Origin: Granulosicoccaceae bacterium
Lineage (GTDB): Bacteria > Pseudomonadota > Gammaproteobacteria > Granulosicoccales > Granulosicoccaceae
Reading direction: 5' to 3'
Length of the DNA stretch: 9,282 nucleotides
NCBI GenBank assembly: GCA_023301405.1
Contig: JALZUX010000437.1
Span: 1 to 9,282 of the forward strand
Within the stretch, counting starts at the first letter, position 1; each line of letters starts with the position of its first letter. Under the pieces are notes generated by a model. The model had not been told where the DNA came from, made no database searches, and saw only the letters and a program-made list of their open reading frames with translations. The translations under genes and the position numbers were made by a program. This document shows positions 1 to 7,422 of the stretch, one piece after another.

Positions 1-147
1 GGCACCGCAGAGCATGTGTACGAACTCATGCTAGAGCTCAACCGCGAGCTAGGCACTGCGTTTATGATTGTTACTCATGACACAAGGCTTGCTGCACGAA
101 TGCAGAAAGTCTATCGCCTGACGAGCGGCAAATTGATCAGAGAATAG
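1..147 (+). CDS. lolD: Lipoprotein-releasing ABC transporter ATP-binding protein LolD (3' end only)
   Basis: Only the last 48 codons lie in the window; the gene begins before the left edge and stops with TAG at 145-147. The reading frame gives ELNRELGTAFMIVTHDTRLAARM, shown here in parts: the ELNRELGTAF segment, then the IVTHD H-loop, whose histidine contacts ATP gamma-phosphate in ABC ATPases, then the LAARM helix that is typical of LolD. The protein ends shortly after a TSGKL segment, as LolD proteins do. In the family, LolD powers release of outer-membrane lipoproteins from the inner membrane to the carrier LolA, working with LolC/LolE or a single LolF partner. No lolE follows; comEC comes next after 80 bp, so the membrane partner must be upstream or elsewhere. 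Assignment to LolD rather than another MacB-type ATPase rests on this tail and on the neighbourhood. Confidence 0.85.
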   Translation, partial: GTAEHVYELMLELNRELGTAFMIVTHDTRLAARMQKVYRLTSGKLIRE

Positions 148-201
148 CAGGTGCTGTGGATTTACCCTGTTTGCCGCGTCTCTGTGATGCTAAGCTGGGA
201 A

Positions 202-231
202 GGTAGTCAGTAGTTTGGTAGTCAGAAGTGG
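202..231 (+). repeat. Imperfect 15-bp tandem duplication spanning the comEC start codon
   Basis: Two adjacent 15-base units, 202-216 and 217-231, match at 12 of 15 positions and share the identical 9-mer GGTAGTCAG. The second unit carries the GTG start codon of comEC (228-230); the corresponding triplet in the first unit is GTT. Each unit also has an in-frame TAG (204-206 and 219-221), so the reading frame cannot extend upstream. A function is not evident from the sequence; it could be a simple slippage duplication. Confidence 0.7.
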
Positions 232-2570
232 TTGTAAACGCAGTTTGCTTTATCGTCGGTATCTGTTGTCTGGTTAACCTTGGCGTGTTGCCGGGTAACC
301 TCTCACTTGCCGTGTTAACTCTTGTCACCGTTGCTGTGGCAAGAAAGTCAACTCCTGTGCTGTTTTTAGCACTAGGTTTTGTGGTGGCATCACTAAGCGC
401 CAGTAGCACGTATTCTAAAAGTATCCCTGCTGAGTTTCTGAACAAAGAAGTGCTTATAACCGGCTCGGTGGCTGGGCTGCCGCAGGATAACGGCATTCGT
501 CTTCGGTTTTTGCTAACCATTGATTCGGTGACCGACATCGAATCAAGCAATACGGTCCAGCTTGATCGTGCACTGGTTCGGCTGAACTGGTACGGACGGT
601 CGCCACCACTGAAAACAGCCGATAAAATTCAATTACGGGTAAAATTAAAGCGGCCGAGTGGATTCATGAATCCCGGTGGATTTGATTATGAAAAATGGTT
701 GTTTCAGCAGCGAATTGTCGCCACTGGCTATGTGCGGAATAAAAATGCAGATGGCATCGCTATCAATGACACTGAATCAGACTTTTCACTAGCAACACAA
801 TCGCAGCGCATAAGAGGCTGGTTGCAACACCGGTTATTACGGGCGACCCAAGGCTTACCTAACAGCGGACTAATACTGGCGCTGGCGGTTGGGGACCGTA
901 GTGGTATTGATCGCCAACAATGGGATCGATTTATCGCCACCGGGACCAATCATTTACTGGCGATATCCGGATTACACATCACTCTGGTGGCTGGCTTTGC
1001 CGGGCTAGTTGCGAGGGCCGGCTGGGCGAAATTTGCTTGCCTTCAACAAGTATCCAAAAACAATTTTGCGCTGTTCGTCGCGGCCACTGCAGCGCTATGT
1101 TACGCCGCCATGGCGGGTTTTTCGTTGCCCACTCAGCGCGCTCTTATCATGTTTGGAGTTCTGGTCTTATTGGTGTTGTTGCGTCGTCACCAGCAGCGGC
1201 AGAGCGCTATGGCCACTGCATTGATCGTTGTCGCTCTAGTGAACCCGTTGGCGGTAATGTCGGTGGGTTTCTGGATGTCGTTTGCGGCAGTGGCAATTCT
1301 GTTTTTAGTGTTTTCTTTTGTTCCACAAACGGACTGGCGTAGTCGCTTGGTAACCATTATTCGTGGCCATGTAATGATTACCATTGGCCTTTATCCGTTG
1401 ACACTTTTAGTCTTTGAAAAAGCATCAATCATTGCACCGTTGGCAAATTTTGTAGCGGTGCCGGTTGTCGGGATGGTGTTAACGCCATTGGTTTTTGCAG
1501 GCTCCATGGTGGCGTTTGTCAGCGTCACAGGGGCTGCGTGGATATTTATGCCGGTGGATTGGGTGCTGTCGATTGTTGATTGGTTCTTTGCCTTGCTGTC
1601 GCAGTTGCCTATGGCAATTGTGCATTTTGGCGGGCTATCAAATGGTGTCGTCGCGCTAACCTTGGTAGCAGCCATTACGGCGCTGCTACCGATTAAGAAG
1701 AATCTCAGATGGATTGCCGTGGTACTGGTGTTGCCCCTGACCTTCAGTGAATCCCGGTCACCGGCAGCTGGTGCTTATCGAGTGACGTTTCTTGATGTCG
1801 GGCAGGGCACAGCGGTGGTGGTGCAAACTAAAAACCACACGCTGGTCTACGACACAGGCCCTCAGTTTTCGGCAAGCTTCAATGCGGCCGATGCAGTGAT
1901 CATCCCTTTCTTACGTTCGCAACGCATCTCCACGGTTGATGTGCTGATTGTCTCGCACGGCGACAACGATCATAGCGGCGGTGCCGATGAGCTGGTGGCC
2001 GGAATAAACGTGCAAGTTGCGTTGGCATCTGCTCCGCTTGAACAGTTGCCCGAGGCTTATGACTGCCGATCGGGGCAGCAGTGGCGATGGGATAATGTAT
2101 CCTTCCGCATTCTGCATCCGCAGGGGTCTGATCAGGGAAGTGAAAACGATTTGTCCTGCGTGCTGCTTATATCAACCAAGGGTGGCAAACACACTTTGCT
2201 GCCGGGAGACATTGAGCAAAAAGGTGAAAGCCGTTTGCTGGAACAAAACTTACCGCTGATCGATGTGCTAATGGCTCCTCATCATGGCAGTAATACGTCG
2301 TCGGGTGTGGCGTTCGTCGGGGCCACCTTGCCAGATTATGTCGTGTACACCACTGGTTTTGCTAATCGCTACGGTTTTCCAAAAAAGGCTGTGTCTGATC
2401 GTTACCAGTTTGTTGGAACGAAGGAGTTCAATACCGCCACGAGTGGCGCGGTAAGCTTTGAGGTGACAGATGCACAGCCTATTGCCGTCCGTGAATATCG
2501 TTATGAGGCCAGTGGTTTCTGGGGCCGCCACAATCATCCACTTTCCGGTGGGACTGCTACACTTAACTAA
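228..2570 (+). CDS. comEC: DNA internalization channel ComEC/Rec2 family protein
   Basis: This 780-residue protein is full length for the ComEC/Rec2 family, which moves single-stranded DNA across the inner membrane during natural transformation. It has the complete three-part layout. The N-terminus has membrane helices and an OB-fold-like (DUF4131) region at roughly residues 1-170. The multi-helix Competence domain covers about 200-490, with the family motifs GDRSG (from G222) and ISGLHI (246-251). A C-terminal metallo-beta-lactamase domain starts at the LDVGQG motif (522-527) and contains HGDNDHSGG (577-585), PGD (D661) and HHGS (685-688), so the metal-binding residues look intact. The GTG start is the furthest upstream possible because TAG at 219-221 closes the frame, and the N-terminal sequence lines up with family starts. 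The Shine-Dalgarno signal is weak. Whether the host is naturally transformable cannot be told from this gene alone, since E. coli and many others keep comEC without obvious competence. Confidence 0.95.
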   Translation: MVVNAVCFIVGICCLVNLGVLPGNLSLAVLTLVTVAVARKSTPVLFLALGFVVASLSASSTYSKSIPAEFLNKEVLITGSVAGLPQDNGIRLRFLLTIDSVTDIESSNTVQLDRALVRLNWYGRSPPLKTADKIQLRVKLKRPSGFMNPGGFDYEKWLFQQRIVATGYVRNKNADGIAINDTESDFSLATQSQRIRGWLQHRLLRATQGLPNSGLILALAVGDRSGIDRQQWDRFIATGTNHLLAISGLHITLVAGFAGLVARAGWAKFACLQQVSKNNFALFVAATAALCYAAMAGFSLPTQRALIMFGVLVLLVLLRRHQQRQSAMATALIVVALVNPLAVMSVGFWMSFAAVAILFLVFSFVPQTDWRSRLVTIIRGHVMITIGLYPLTLLVFEKASIIAPLANFVAVPVVGMVLTPLVFAGSMVAFVSVTGAAWIFMPVDWVLSIVDWFFALLSQLPMAIVHFGGLSNGVVALTLVAAITALLPIKKNLRWIAVVLVLPLTFSESRSPAAGAYRVTFLDVGQGTAVVVQTKNHTLVYDTGPQFSASFNAADAVIIPFLRSQRISTVDVLIVSHGDNDHSGGADELVAGINVQVALASAPLEQLPEAYDCRSGQQWRWDNVSFRILHPQGSDQGSENDLSCVLLISTKGGKHTLLPGDIEQKGESRLLEQNLPLIDVLMAPHHGSNTSSGVAFVGATLPDYVVYTTGFANRYGFPKKAVSDRYQFVGTKEFNTATSGAVSFEVTDAQPIAVREYRYEASGFWGRHNHPLSGGTATLN

Positions 2571-2585
2571 CGGCTTAAACAGTTT

Positions 2586-2591
2586 AGAGGG
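2586..2591 (+). promoter_or_regulatory. Ribosome binding site for exbB
   Basis: AGAGGG lies 9 bases upstream of the GTG at 2601 and supports this start. It sits in the 30-bp gap after the comEC stop codon, so exbB is probably co-transcribed with comEC. Confidence 0.6.
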
Positions 2592-2600
2592 TAACAGCCA

Positions 2601-3314
2601 GTGTTAGAAATTATTACTGCCGGGGGTTGGCTGATGTTGCCAATCCTGACCTGTTCAGTGGTGGCGATGGCCATTGTGGTTGAGCGTTTCTGGTCTTTGC
2701 GGAAAAACCACATTTTACCCGCCAATGTGCTGAACCAGTCTTGTCACTTACTGCGCGACCACGAAATCTCAGATGCTGACATTGAGCATCTGTATCTGCA
2801 TTCTACATTGGGGCAAGTATTGGCCACTGGTGTGGCTAACAGGCATAAGCCCCTTGAAGCGATCAAAATATCGATGCAAGAAACAGGGTCCCATGTTGCA
2901 CATGAGATGAATCGCTTCCTTAATGCGTTGGGTACGATAGCTACCATTACGCCGTTGCTGGGTTTGTTAGGTACAGTGTTAGGAATGATCAGTGTCTTTA
3001 CACGAATCACCAGTGCCGGGGTAGGTAACGCCGGTGAACTTGCCGGTGGAATCTCACAGGCGCTAATAACCACGGCCGCAGGGCTTGCTGTGGCGATCCC
3101 GTCTTTGGTGATGCACCGCTATTTTCGTGGGCATATTGAAAAGTTGTTGATTGACCTTGAGCAGCAGGCGCTAGTGTTGGTCGATACCATCGACGCACTG
3201 GCAAATCAGCGCAACGCGATGCAAGCGGCCAGAACAGCGCCAGCTAAGCCCGCATCGGCTCAGTCGCGGCAAAGAAAATCAGCCTTGCGATCTACCCCTG
3301 TTGAGGTTGTGTAG
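2601..3314 (+). CDS. exbB: ExbB/TolQ/MotA-family proton channel subunit
   Basis: This 237-residue inner-membrane protein has the TolQ/ExbB fold: one helix near the N-terminus (about 11-31, ending in VERFW), a cytoplasmic loop, then two closely spaced helices. The second helix region (109-133) contains the family signature TPLLGLLGTVLGM. The third (about 149-171) contains SQALITTAAGLAVAIP with the conserved threonines T157/T158 and proline P167 that line the ion path in the family. With ExbD it should form a proton-driven motor that energises a periplasmic or outer-membrane process. It is of the short type, without a large periplasmic N-terminal region. The last 37 residues (201-237) form an Ala/Pro-rich tail with seven Lys/Arg and one Glu, probably disordered and cytoplasmic. 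GTG start with a good Shine-Dalgarno. The stop codon overlaps the exbD start by one base. The symbol follows the common naming at this locus; TolQ-like would be equally fair, and the client is unknown. Confidence 0.9.
   Translation: MLEIITAGGWLMLPILTCSVVAMAIVVERFWSLRKNHILPANVLNQSCHLLRDHEISDADIEHLYLHSTLGQVLATGVANRHKPLEAIKISMQETGSHVAHEMNRFLNALGTIATITPLLGLLGTVLGMISVFTRITSAGVGNAGELAGGISQALITTAAGLAVAIPSLVMHRYFRGHIEKLLIDLEQQALVLVDTIDALANQRNAMQAARTAPAKPASAQSRQRKSALRSTPVEVV
3303..3306 (+). promoter_or_regulatory. Ribosome binding site for exbD inside the exbB 3' end
   Basis: GAGG lies 7 bases upstream of the GTG at 3314, within the last codons of exbB. Together with the shared base in TAGTG it supports translational coupling and the choice of GTG as the exbD start. 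Confidence 0.6.
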
Positions 3315-3727
3315 TGAATTTCAGGGCAAAGCCGGCTGAAGAGCTTGACTTAAATGTAACGCCGCTAATTGATGTGGTGTTTTTATTACTGATATTTTTT
3401 ATGGTATCCACTACCTTTCAAAAAGAAACCCGGCTGCAATTACAGCTGCCTCAGGCATCTGATCAGCAGGTGTCTACTGAGAATCGAACCATCGAGGTGG
3501 TTATCAACTCCGGTGGTACTTATTTTATTAACGGGCGTGAACTCAACGACTCAAGCATCGGTAGTGTTCGCCAGGCTATAAATAAGCTTGCCCGTGGTAA
3601 CAAGGATATTCCACTGCTGATTCGAGCGGATGCGATGGCACCTCATCAATCTGTCATCACCGCAATGGATGCCGCCGGACAATTGGGTATGGTAAAATTT
3701 TCGTTGGCAGCAGCTCAGAGCGACTGA
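3314..3727 (+). CDS. exbD: ExbD/TolR-family biopolymer transport protein
   Basis: This 137-residue protein has the standard ExbD/TolR plan: a short cytoplasmic N-terminus, one membrane helix and a periplasmic domain. The helix is preceded by LNVTPLIDVVFLLLIFF; aspartate D20 in this motif corresponds to the membrane aspartate that carries protons in the family (Asp25 in E. coli ExbD). Residues from about 45 onward form the periplasmic domain, with a typical IEVVINSGGTYFING beta region and a predicted terminal helix. Length is normal for the family. It pairs with the exbB product immediately upstream, sharing one base with its stop codon. There is no tonB, tolA or tolB in the window, so the force-transmitting partner cannot be named. 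ExbD pairs at this place in gammaproteobacterial genomes are usually annotated only by family. Confidence 0.92.
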   Translation: MNFRAKPAEELDLNVTPLIDVVFLLLIFFMVSTTFQKETRLQLQLPQASDQQVSTENRTIEVVINSGGTYFINGRELNDSSIGSVRQAINKLARGNKDIPLLIRADAMAPHQSVITAMDAAGQLGMVKFSLAAAQSD

Positions 3728-3760
3728 TTTACCGGTGTTGTGAATGATGTTTTTCTGGCT

Positions 3761-3794
3761 TGCGATCAAAGGTCGTGTTGACCATCTGATCGCA
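3761..3794 (+). repeat. Inverted repeat / potential stem-loop between exbD and msbA
   Basis: Perfect 8-bp arms TGCGATCA (3761-3768) and TGATCGCA (3787-3794) flank an inner complementary pair GGTC (3771-3774) and GACC (3780-3783) around a 5-base GTGTT loop, with a small 2/3-base internal loop between the two stems. No T-tract follows on either strand, so a classical rho-independent terminator is unlikely. It may be an RNA processing or stability hairpin in the polycistronic mRNA, or a protein-binding site ahead of msbA. Both arms contain GATC. Confidence 0.6.
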
Positions 3795-3837
3795 CCGGAC
3801 AGTCGGGCAAGAGCTGTAAAAACGTAATCATTGGCAC

Positions 3838-3841
3838 AGGA
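3838..3841 (+). promoter_or_regulatory. Ribosome binding site deciding the TTG start of msbA
   Basis: AGGA lies 6 bases before the TTG at 3848. No in-frame ATG or GTG near the expected N-terminus competes, so the Shine-Dalgarno match supports initiation at TTG. Confidence 0.6.
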
Positions 3842-3847
3842 CACTCC

Positions 3848-5629
3848 TTGACCCACTCCAACCCGGATCCCTCAGACGGCGCCGTCTTGTTTCGTCGCCT
3901 GTTAGGCTATGCCCAGCCTTACCGCTGGCAATTAGCATTGGCTATCTTGTCCATGGCGGTTTACGCAGGATCCAGTACCGGATTTGCTGCTCTAATGAAG
4001 CCCATGCTTGACGGTAGCTTTGTTAATCGCGACCCCAGTGAGATAGCTTATGTACCTGTTTTAATCATCCTGATATTTTTCTTTCGTGGGACAGCCGGTT
4101 TTTTATCAACCTATCTGATGTCGGCTCTTGGCTGGCAGATTGTTAAAACGATTCGTCAGCAGTTATTCGACAAATACTTAGATATGCCAACTGCTGCGTT
4201 TGATCAGTCGTCATCTGGTGAAATGATTTCACGCGTTACTTTTGACGTGCGCAATATAGCGGTCGTGGCGGCGGAGTGCTTGACCATTCTGGTTCGCGAT
4301 AGCTTAACGGTTGTTGGTCTGTTGGGCCTAATGGTATATCACAGCTGGAAGTTATCTCTGGGGTTCCTGATCCTTGTGCCGCTTGTATCGATGATTGTGA
4401 TGTTTGTCAGCAAGCGTTTTAGAAAACTGAGTTTTGGCATTCAGGATTCAATGGGCAAGGTGGCAGGTGTGATAGAGGAAGCAGTCGAAGGGCAACGCTT
4501 AGTCAAGGTTTTCGGTGGGCAGCAATACGAGCGCGAACACTTTGATGTGGTCAATGAATTAAACCGTGAGCTCAATGTTAAAGTGATGCTTACGCGTGCG
4601 GCCAGTGCGCCTCTTATACAGTTTCTTGTGGCTGTAGCGTTGGCAATTATTGTGTTCCTTGCATCCTCTGGTAAGTATGTAGGTGATGTGTCAGTTGGCG
4701 TGTTTATGTCGTTTATAACGGCCATGATATTGTTGTTTTCACCTCTCAAGGCACTGACCATGGTTAATGCTCGCATTCAGGCGGGTATCGCTGCCGGAGA
4801 CAGCGTTTTTAGAGTGCTTGATTCTGAATCTGAAAACGATACCGGCACCCGTGAGCTTAAAAGTAGCACGATAGCGGTAGCCTTCCGGTCGGTTGATTTT
4901 TGCTATGCGAATGAAAAGCCGGTATTAAAATCAGTGTCGTTCGATATAGGCAGCGGTGAGACAGTCGCGTTGGTGGGTGGATCTGGCAGCGGTAAGTCAA
5001 CTATTGCTAATTTACTTCCGCGCTTGTACGACGTCACCAATGGTAGTATTGAAATCAATAAAGTAGCAATACAAGAATACACACTCGCCAGTTTACGGCG
5101 TCATATTTCTTACGTAGGTCAAGAAGTTACGTTGTTCAATGATACCGTGTTGGCCAACATAGCCTATGGACAGATGCAAGGGGCTGAGAAAGAAGCTGTG
5201 ATAGCCGCCTGTAAGGTGGCTTATGCTCACGACTTCATAGAAGATTTGCAGAACGGCTATGAAACTGTGGTGGGTGAAAATGGCGTAATGCTGTCAGGCG
5301 GGCAAAGACAAAGGTTAGCCATAGCCAGAGCTATTTTAAAAGATGCGCCGTTATTACTTCTTGATGAGGCCACCTCTGCTCTGGATACCGAGTCAGAAAG
5401 AATGGTGCAAAAAGGCTTGTCTGAGCTAATGAAAAATCGTTCTACTATTGTGATCGCACACCGCTTAAGCACCATTGAGAATGCTGATCGTATTGTGGTG
5501 ATGGACGAAGGCGAAATTGTAGAGGTCGGTAAGCATACCGAACTACTGCAAAGCAATGGTTATTATGCGTTTCTGCAAGGCAGATTAGAAAAGCCCGCAA
5601 GTGACAGTGCTAATCTCGCTGCACAGTAG
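3848..5629 (+). CDS. msbA: Lipid A export ATP-binding/permease protein MsbA
   Basis: This 593-residue half-transporter is an ABC exporter with six membrane helices followed by an ATPase domain. As a homodimer, MsbA flips core-lipid A (and phospholipid) from the inner to the outer leaflet of the inner membrane, before the Lpt system takes over. The helices fall at roughly residues 22-47, 65-92, 140-165, 167-187, 252-275 and 280-305. The ATPase domain shows Walker A GGSGSGKST (377-385, K383), a Q-loop at YVGQE, the signature LSGGQ (482-486), Walker B LLLLDE (502-507, catalytic E507) and the H-loop histidine H538. These lie one residue from their places in E. coli MsbA, and the total length is nearly the same, which supports the TTG start. 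Position directly before lpxK is the usual msbA context and favours MsbA over other ABCB exporters. The gene is separated from exbD by 120 bp with a hairpin, so it may have its own expression control. Confidence 0.95.
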   Translation: MTHSNPDPSDGAVLFRRLLGYAQPYRWQLALAILSMAVYAGSSTGFAALMKPMLDGSFVNRDPSEIAYVPVLIILIFFFRGTAGFLSTYLMSALGWQIVKTIRQQLFDKYLDMPTAAFDQSSSGEMISRVTFDVRNIAVVAAECLTILVRDSLTVVGLLGLMVYHSWKLSLGFLILVPLVSMIVMFVSKRFRKLSFGIQDSMGKVAGVIEEAVEGQRLVKVFGGQQYEREHFDVVNELNRELNVKVMLTRAASAPLIQFLVAVALAIIVFLASSGKYVGDVSVGVFMSFITAMILLFSPLKALTMVNARIQAGIAAGDSVFRVLDSESENDTGTRELKSSTIAVAFRSVDFCYANEKPVLKSVSFDIGSGETVALVGGSGSGKSTIANLLPRLYDVTNGSIEINKVAIQEYTLASLRRHISYVGQEVTLFNDTVLANIAYGQMQGAEKEAVIAACKVAYAHDFIEDLQNGYETVVGENGVMLSGGQRQRLAIARAILKDAPLLLLDEATSALDTESERMVQKGLSELMKNRSTIVIAHRLSTIENADRIVVMDEGEIVEVGKHTELLQSNGYYAFLQGRLEKPASDSANLAAQ

Positions 5630-5653
5630 TGACCATATAGTATTGCTAATTTT

Positions 5654-6658
5654 ATGCGACTAAATACACCATCACACTGGAATAAACGCGGCATCGTGGC
5701 CTGGCTGCTGTATCCGTTATCGTGTGTTTTCAGGCTGTTGGTTTCCGGGCGTCGCTGGTGTTATCGCGCCGGCGTTTTGCGTTCATGGCAATCTCCGGTA
5801 CCGGTGGTAGTGGTGGGTAACCTGACCGCAGGTGGCGCTGGCAAAACTCCGTTGGTGATCGCCTTGGTTGAGCACCTTAAAAATAGCGATAAAAAGGTAG
5901 GCATTGTCACGCGTGGTTATGGTGGAGAACAATCACGCCATACTCCAGTAAGCGTTGATGAGCATTCTGATCCGGCACAGGTTGGCGATGAAGCCATATT
6001 GTTAGCAAGGAGAACCGGTGTAGCGGTAGTTGCGGGTCGTGATCGACCAATGGCAATACAACATCTATTGTTGCAGCAATCGTATGATGTGGTCATTTGT
6101 GATGACGGTTTGCAGCACTACGCGTTGCAGCGCGATATCGAAATAGTTGTGGTCGACAGTGAATTCCTTTTCGGCAATGAGTTGTGTTTGCCCGCCGGGC
6201 CTCTGCGAGAACCCGTCAACAGAATAAAGCAGGCTGATCTGGTGGTCTACAGCGGTGCCCGGCGGGAGCATTGCGGATATGAGCTTGTTGCTGATTCTTT
6301 TATCAGAAGTGACAACACTCAAGCGCTGGACATCAGTACTTTTGTTAAATCAACTGGTGCCTCTGGCGTGCATGCCGTTGCTGCCATTGCTAGACCTGAA
6401 AAGTTTTTTTCTACTCTGAGTGTGTTGGGCTTGCAGATAATTGAACATCGGTTTCCGGACCATTATGAGTATCAGGCTACAGATTTGCAGTTTACTGACG
6501 ATCTGCCAGTAGTGATGACTGAGAAAGATCACGTGAAGTGCGAAAACCTGTCGACGGTTAATTCGTGGTATTTAAAGGTCAGTGCCCAGGTAGACGGAAT
6601 AATTCTTGATGACTTTAATCAACAGTTATCCCGCGCCGCACAGAGAATACGACCGTGA
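5654..6658 (+). CDS. lpxK: Tetraacyldisaccharide 4'-kinase LpxK
   Basis: LpxK is the inner-membrane-associated kinase that transfers phosphate from ATP to the 4' position of the tetraacyldisaccharide lipid A precursor, giving lipid IVA. The 334-residue length is normal. Near the N-terminus a hydrophobic stretch (about 15-32) matches the membrane-anchoring helix of the family. The variant P-loop GNLTAGGAGKTP occupies 55-66 with K64. TRGYGG follows, then GDEA (D112) and DDGLQHY (150-156), and NELCLPAGPLREP is also typical. FPDHYEY (267-273, H270) and VMTEKDHVKC near the end complete the signature set. D112 and H270 probably correspond to the catalytic Asp/His pair described in the family; that equivalence is inferred by motif. 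One small departure is AIARPEKFF, where most homologues have Gly in place of the first Ala. ATG start 24 bp after msbA with no evident Shine-Dalgarno; the 3' end overlaps kdsB by 4 bp. Confidence 0.95.
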   Translation: MRLNTPSHWNKRGIVAWLLYPLSCVFRLLVSGRRWCYRAGVLRSWQSPVPVVVVGNLTAGGAGKTPLVIALVEHLKNSDKKVGIVTRGYGGEQSRHTPVSVDEHSDPAQVGDEAILLARRTGVAVVAGRDRPMAIQHLLLQQSYDVVICDDGLQHYALQRDIEIVVVDSEFLFGNELCLPAGPLREPVNRIKQADLVVYSGARREHCGYELVADSFIRSDNTQALDISTFVKSTGASGVHAVAAIARPEKFFSTLSVLGLQIIEHRFPDHYEYQATDLQFTDDLPVVMTEKDHVKCENLSTVNSWYLKVSAQVDGIILDDFNQQLSRAAQRIRP

Positions 6659-7422
6659 TTGAACCTGAGTACAAAATTGTCATACCGGCCCGTTATAACT
6701 CAAGCCGGTTTCCAGGAAAGCCCCTGGCAATGATTGCCGGAGTCGCCATGGTAGTCCGCGTCTATCAACAGGCAATAAAGTCTCATGCCAGTGAAGTGAT
6801 AGTGGCAACCGATGATGAACGGATCGCTGAGGTTTGCAATAGCTTTGGTGTGCCGGTGTGTATGACCTCACCTGATCATCCAACCGGTACAGACCGTATT
6901 GCGGAAGTCGCGAAAACTCAAGCCTGGTCAGCGGAAGATATCATTGTAAACGTGCAGGGCGACGAACCTTTGATTCCGGTGAGCACCATACAGCAAGTCG
7001 CCGCTAACCTTCACCGGTTTAGTCAGGCTAGCATTGCAACGTTGGCCACTCCAATAGTGGACTACGAAGAATTCATTGATCCCAACAACGTGAAAGTTGT
7101 CTTTGATCACGTTGGTATGGCCCTTTATTTCAGCCGCGCTCCCATACCTTTTGATCGTGACACCGCACCTGACCAAAGAAGCGTTGCCGGTACTTACCGA
7201 CATCTAGGCCTGTACGCCTATCGCGCTGGATTTTTATTCCGTTACCACAACATGAATGAATGCCAGTACGAATCACTGGAAAAGCTCGAACAGCTACGAG
7301 CCTTATGGCACGGTGAGGGAATTCACGTTGATATCGCATCAGAGTTACCGGGGTTAGGTGTGGACACACCCGAGCAATTGGCTCTGGTTGAAGCACTGGT
7401 TATTGAGTCACAAGCAAAATGA
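6655..7422 (+). CDS. kdsB: 3-deoxy-manno-octulosonate cytidylyltransferase (CMP-Kdo synthetase) KdsB
   Basis: KdsB is the cytoplasmic enzyme that activates Kdo with CTP to CMP-Kdo, the sugar donor that the WaaA transferase adds to lipid IVA. The 255-residue length fits the family (E. coli is 248). The N-terminal nucleotide-binding signature IPARYNSSRFPGKPL occupies about 10-24. VQGDEPLIP (Q101-G102-D103-E104-P105 at its core) supplies the magnesium-binding aspartate region. SRAPIPFDRD, HLGLYAYR, LEKLEQLRAL and a C-terminal VDTPEQL are all characteristic. The start is the GTG at 6655, whose GTGA overlaps the lpxK stop, and the protein then begins directly with the conserved first strand. In E. 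coli and Pseudomonas a small Trm112/YcaR gene lies between lpxK and kdsB; there is no room for it here. The 3' end overlaps the next gene by ATGA. Confidence 0.96.
   Translation: MIEPEYKIVIPARYNSSRFPGKPLAMIAGVAMVVRVYQQAIKSHASEVIVATDDERIAEVCNSFGVPVCMTSPDHPTGTDRIAEVAKTQAWSAEDIIVNVQGDEPLIPVSTIQQVAANLHRFSQASIATLATPIVDYEEFIDPNNVKVVFDHVGMALYFSRAPIPFDRDTAPDQRSVAGTYRHLGLYAYRAGFLFRYHNMNECQYESLEKLEQLRALWHGEGIHVDIASELPGLGVDTPEQLALVEALVIESQAK

Noticed and set aside
215..277. A 20-codon leader peptide starting at TTG 215 with GGAAGG upstream, overlapping the comEC start
   Set aside because: The spacing to the Shine-Dalgarno is long, the start is TTG, and the encoded sequence shows nothing conserved; chance is the simpler explanation.
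137..550. Minus-strand open frame of 137 codons across the lolD-comEC junction
   Set aside because: It overlaps the conserved N-terminal coding region of comEC, and its translation shows no family features.
920..1342. A second + strand frame of 140 codons inside comEC
   Set aside because: It lies out of frame within the conserved Competence domain, which is uninterrupted in the comEC frame, so it does not indicate a frameshift or overlapping gene.
3778..3806. TTGACC as a -35 box for an msbA promoter
   Set aside because: No sequence resembling TATAAT lies 16-18 bases downstream, and TTGACC overlaps the inner stem of the hairpin.
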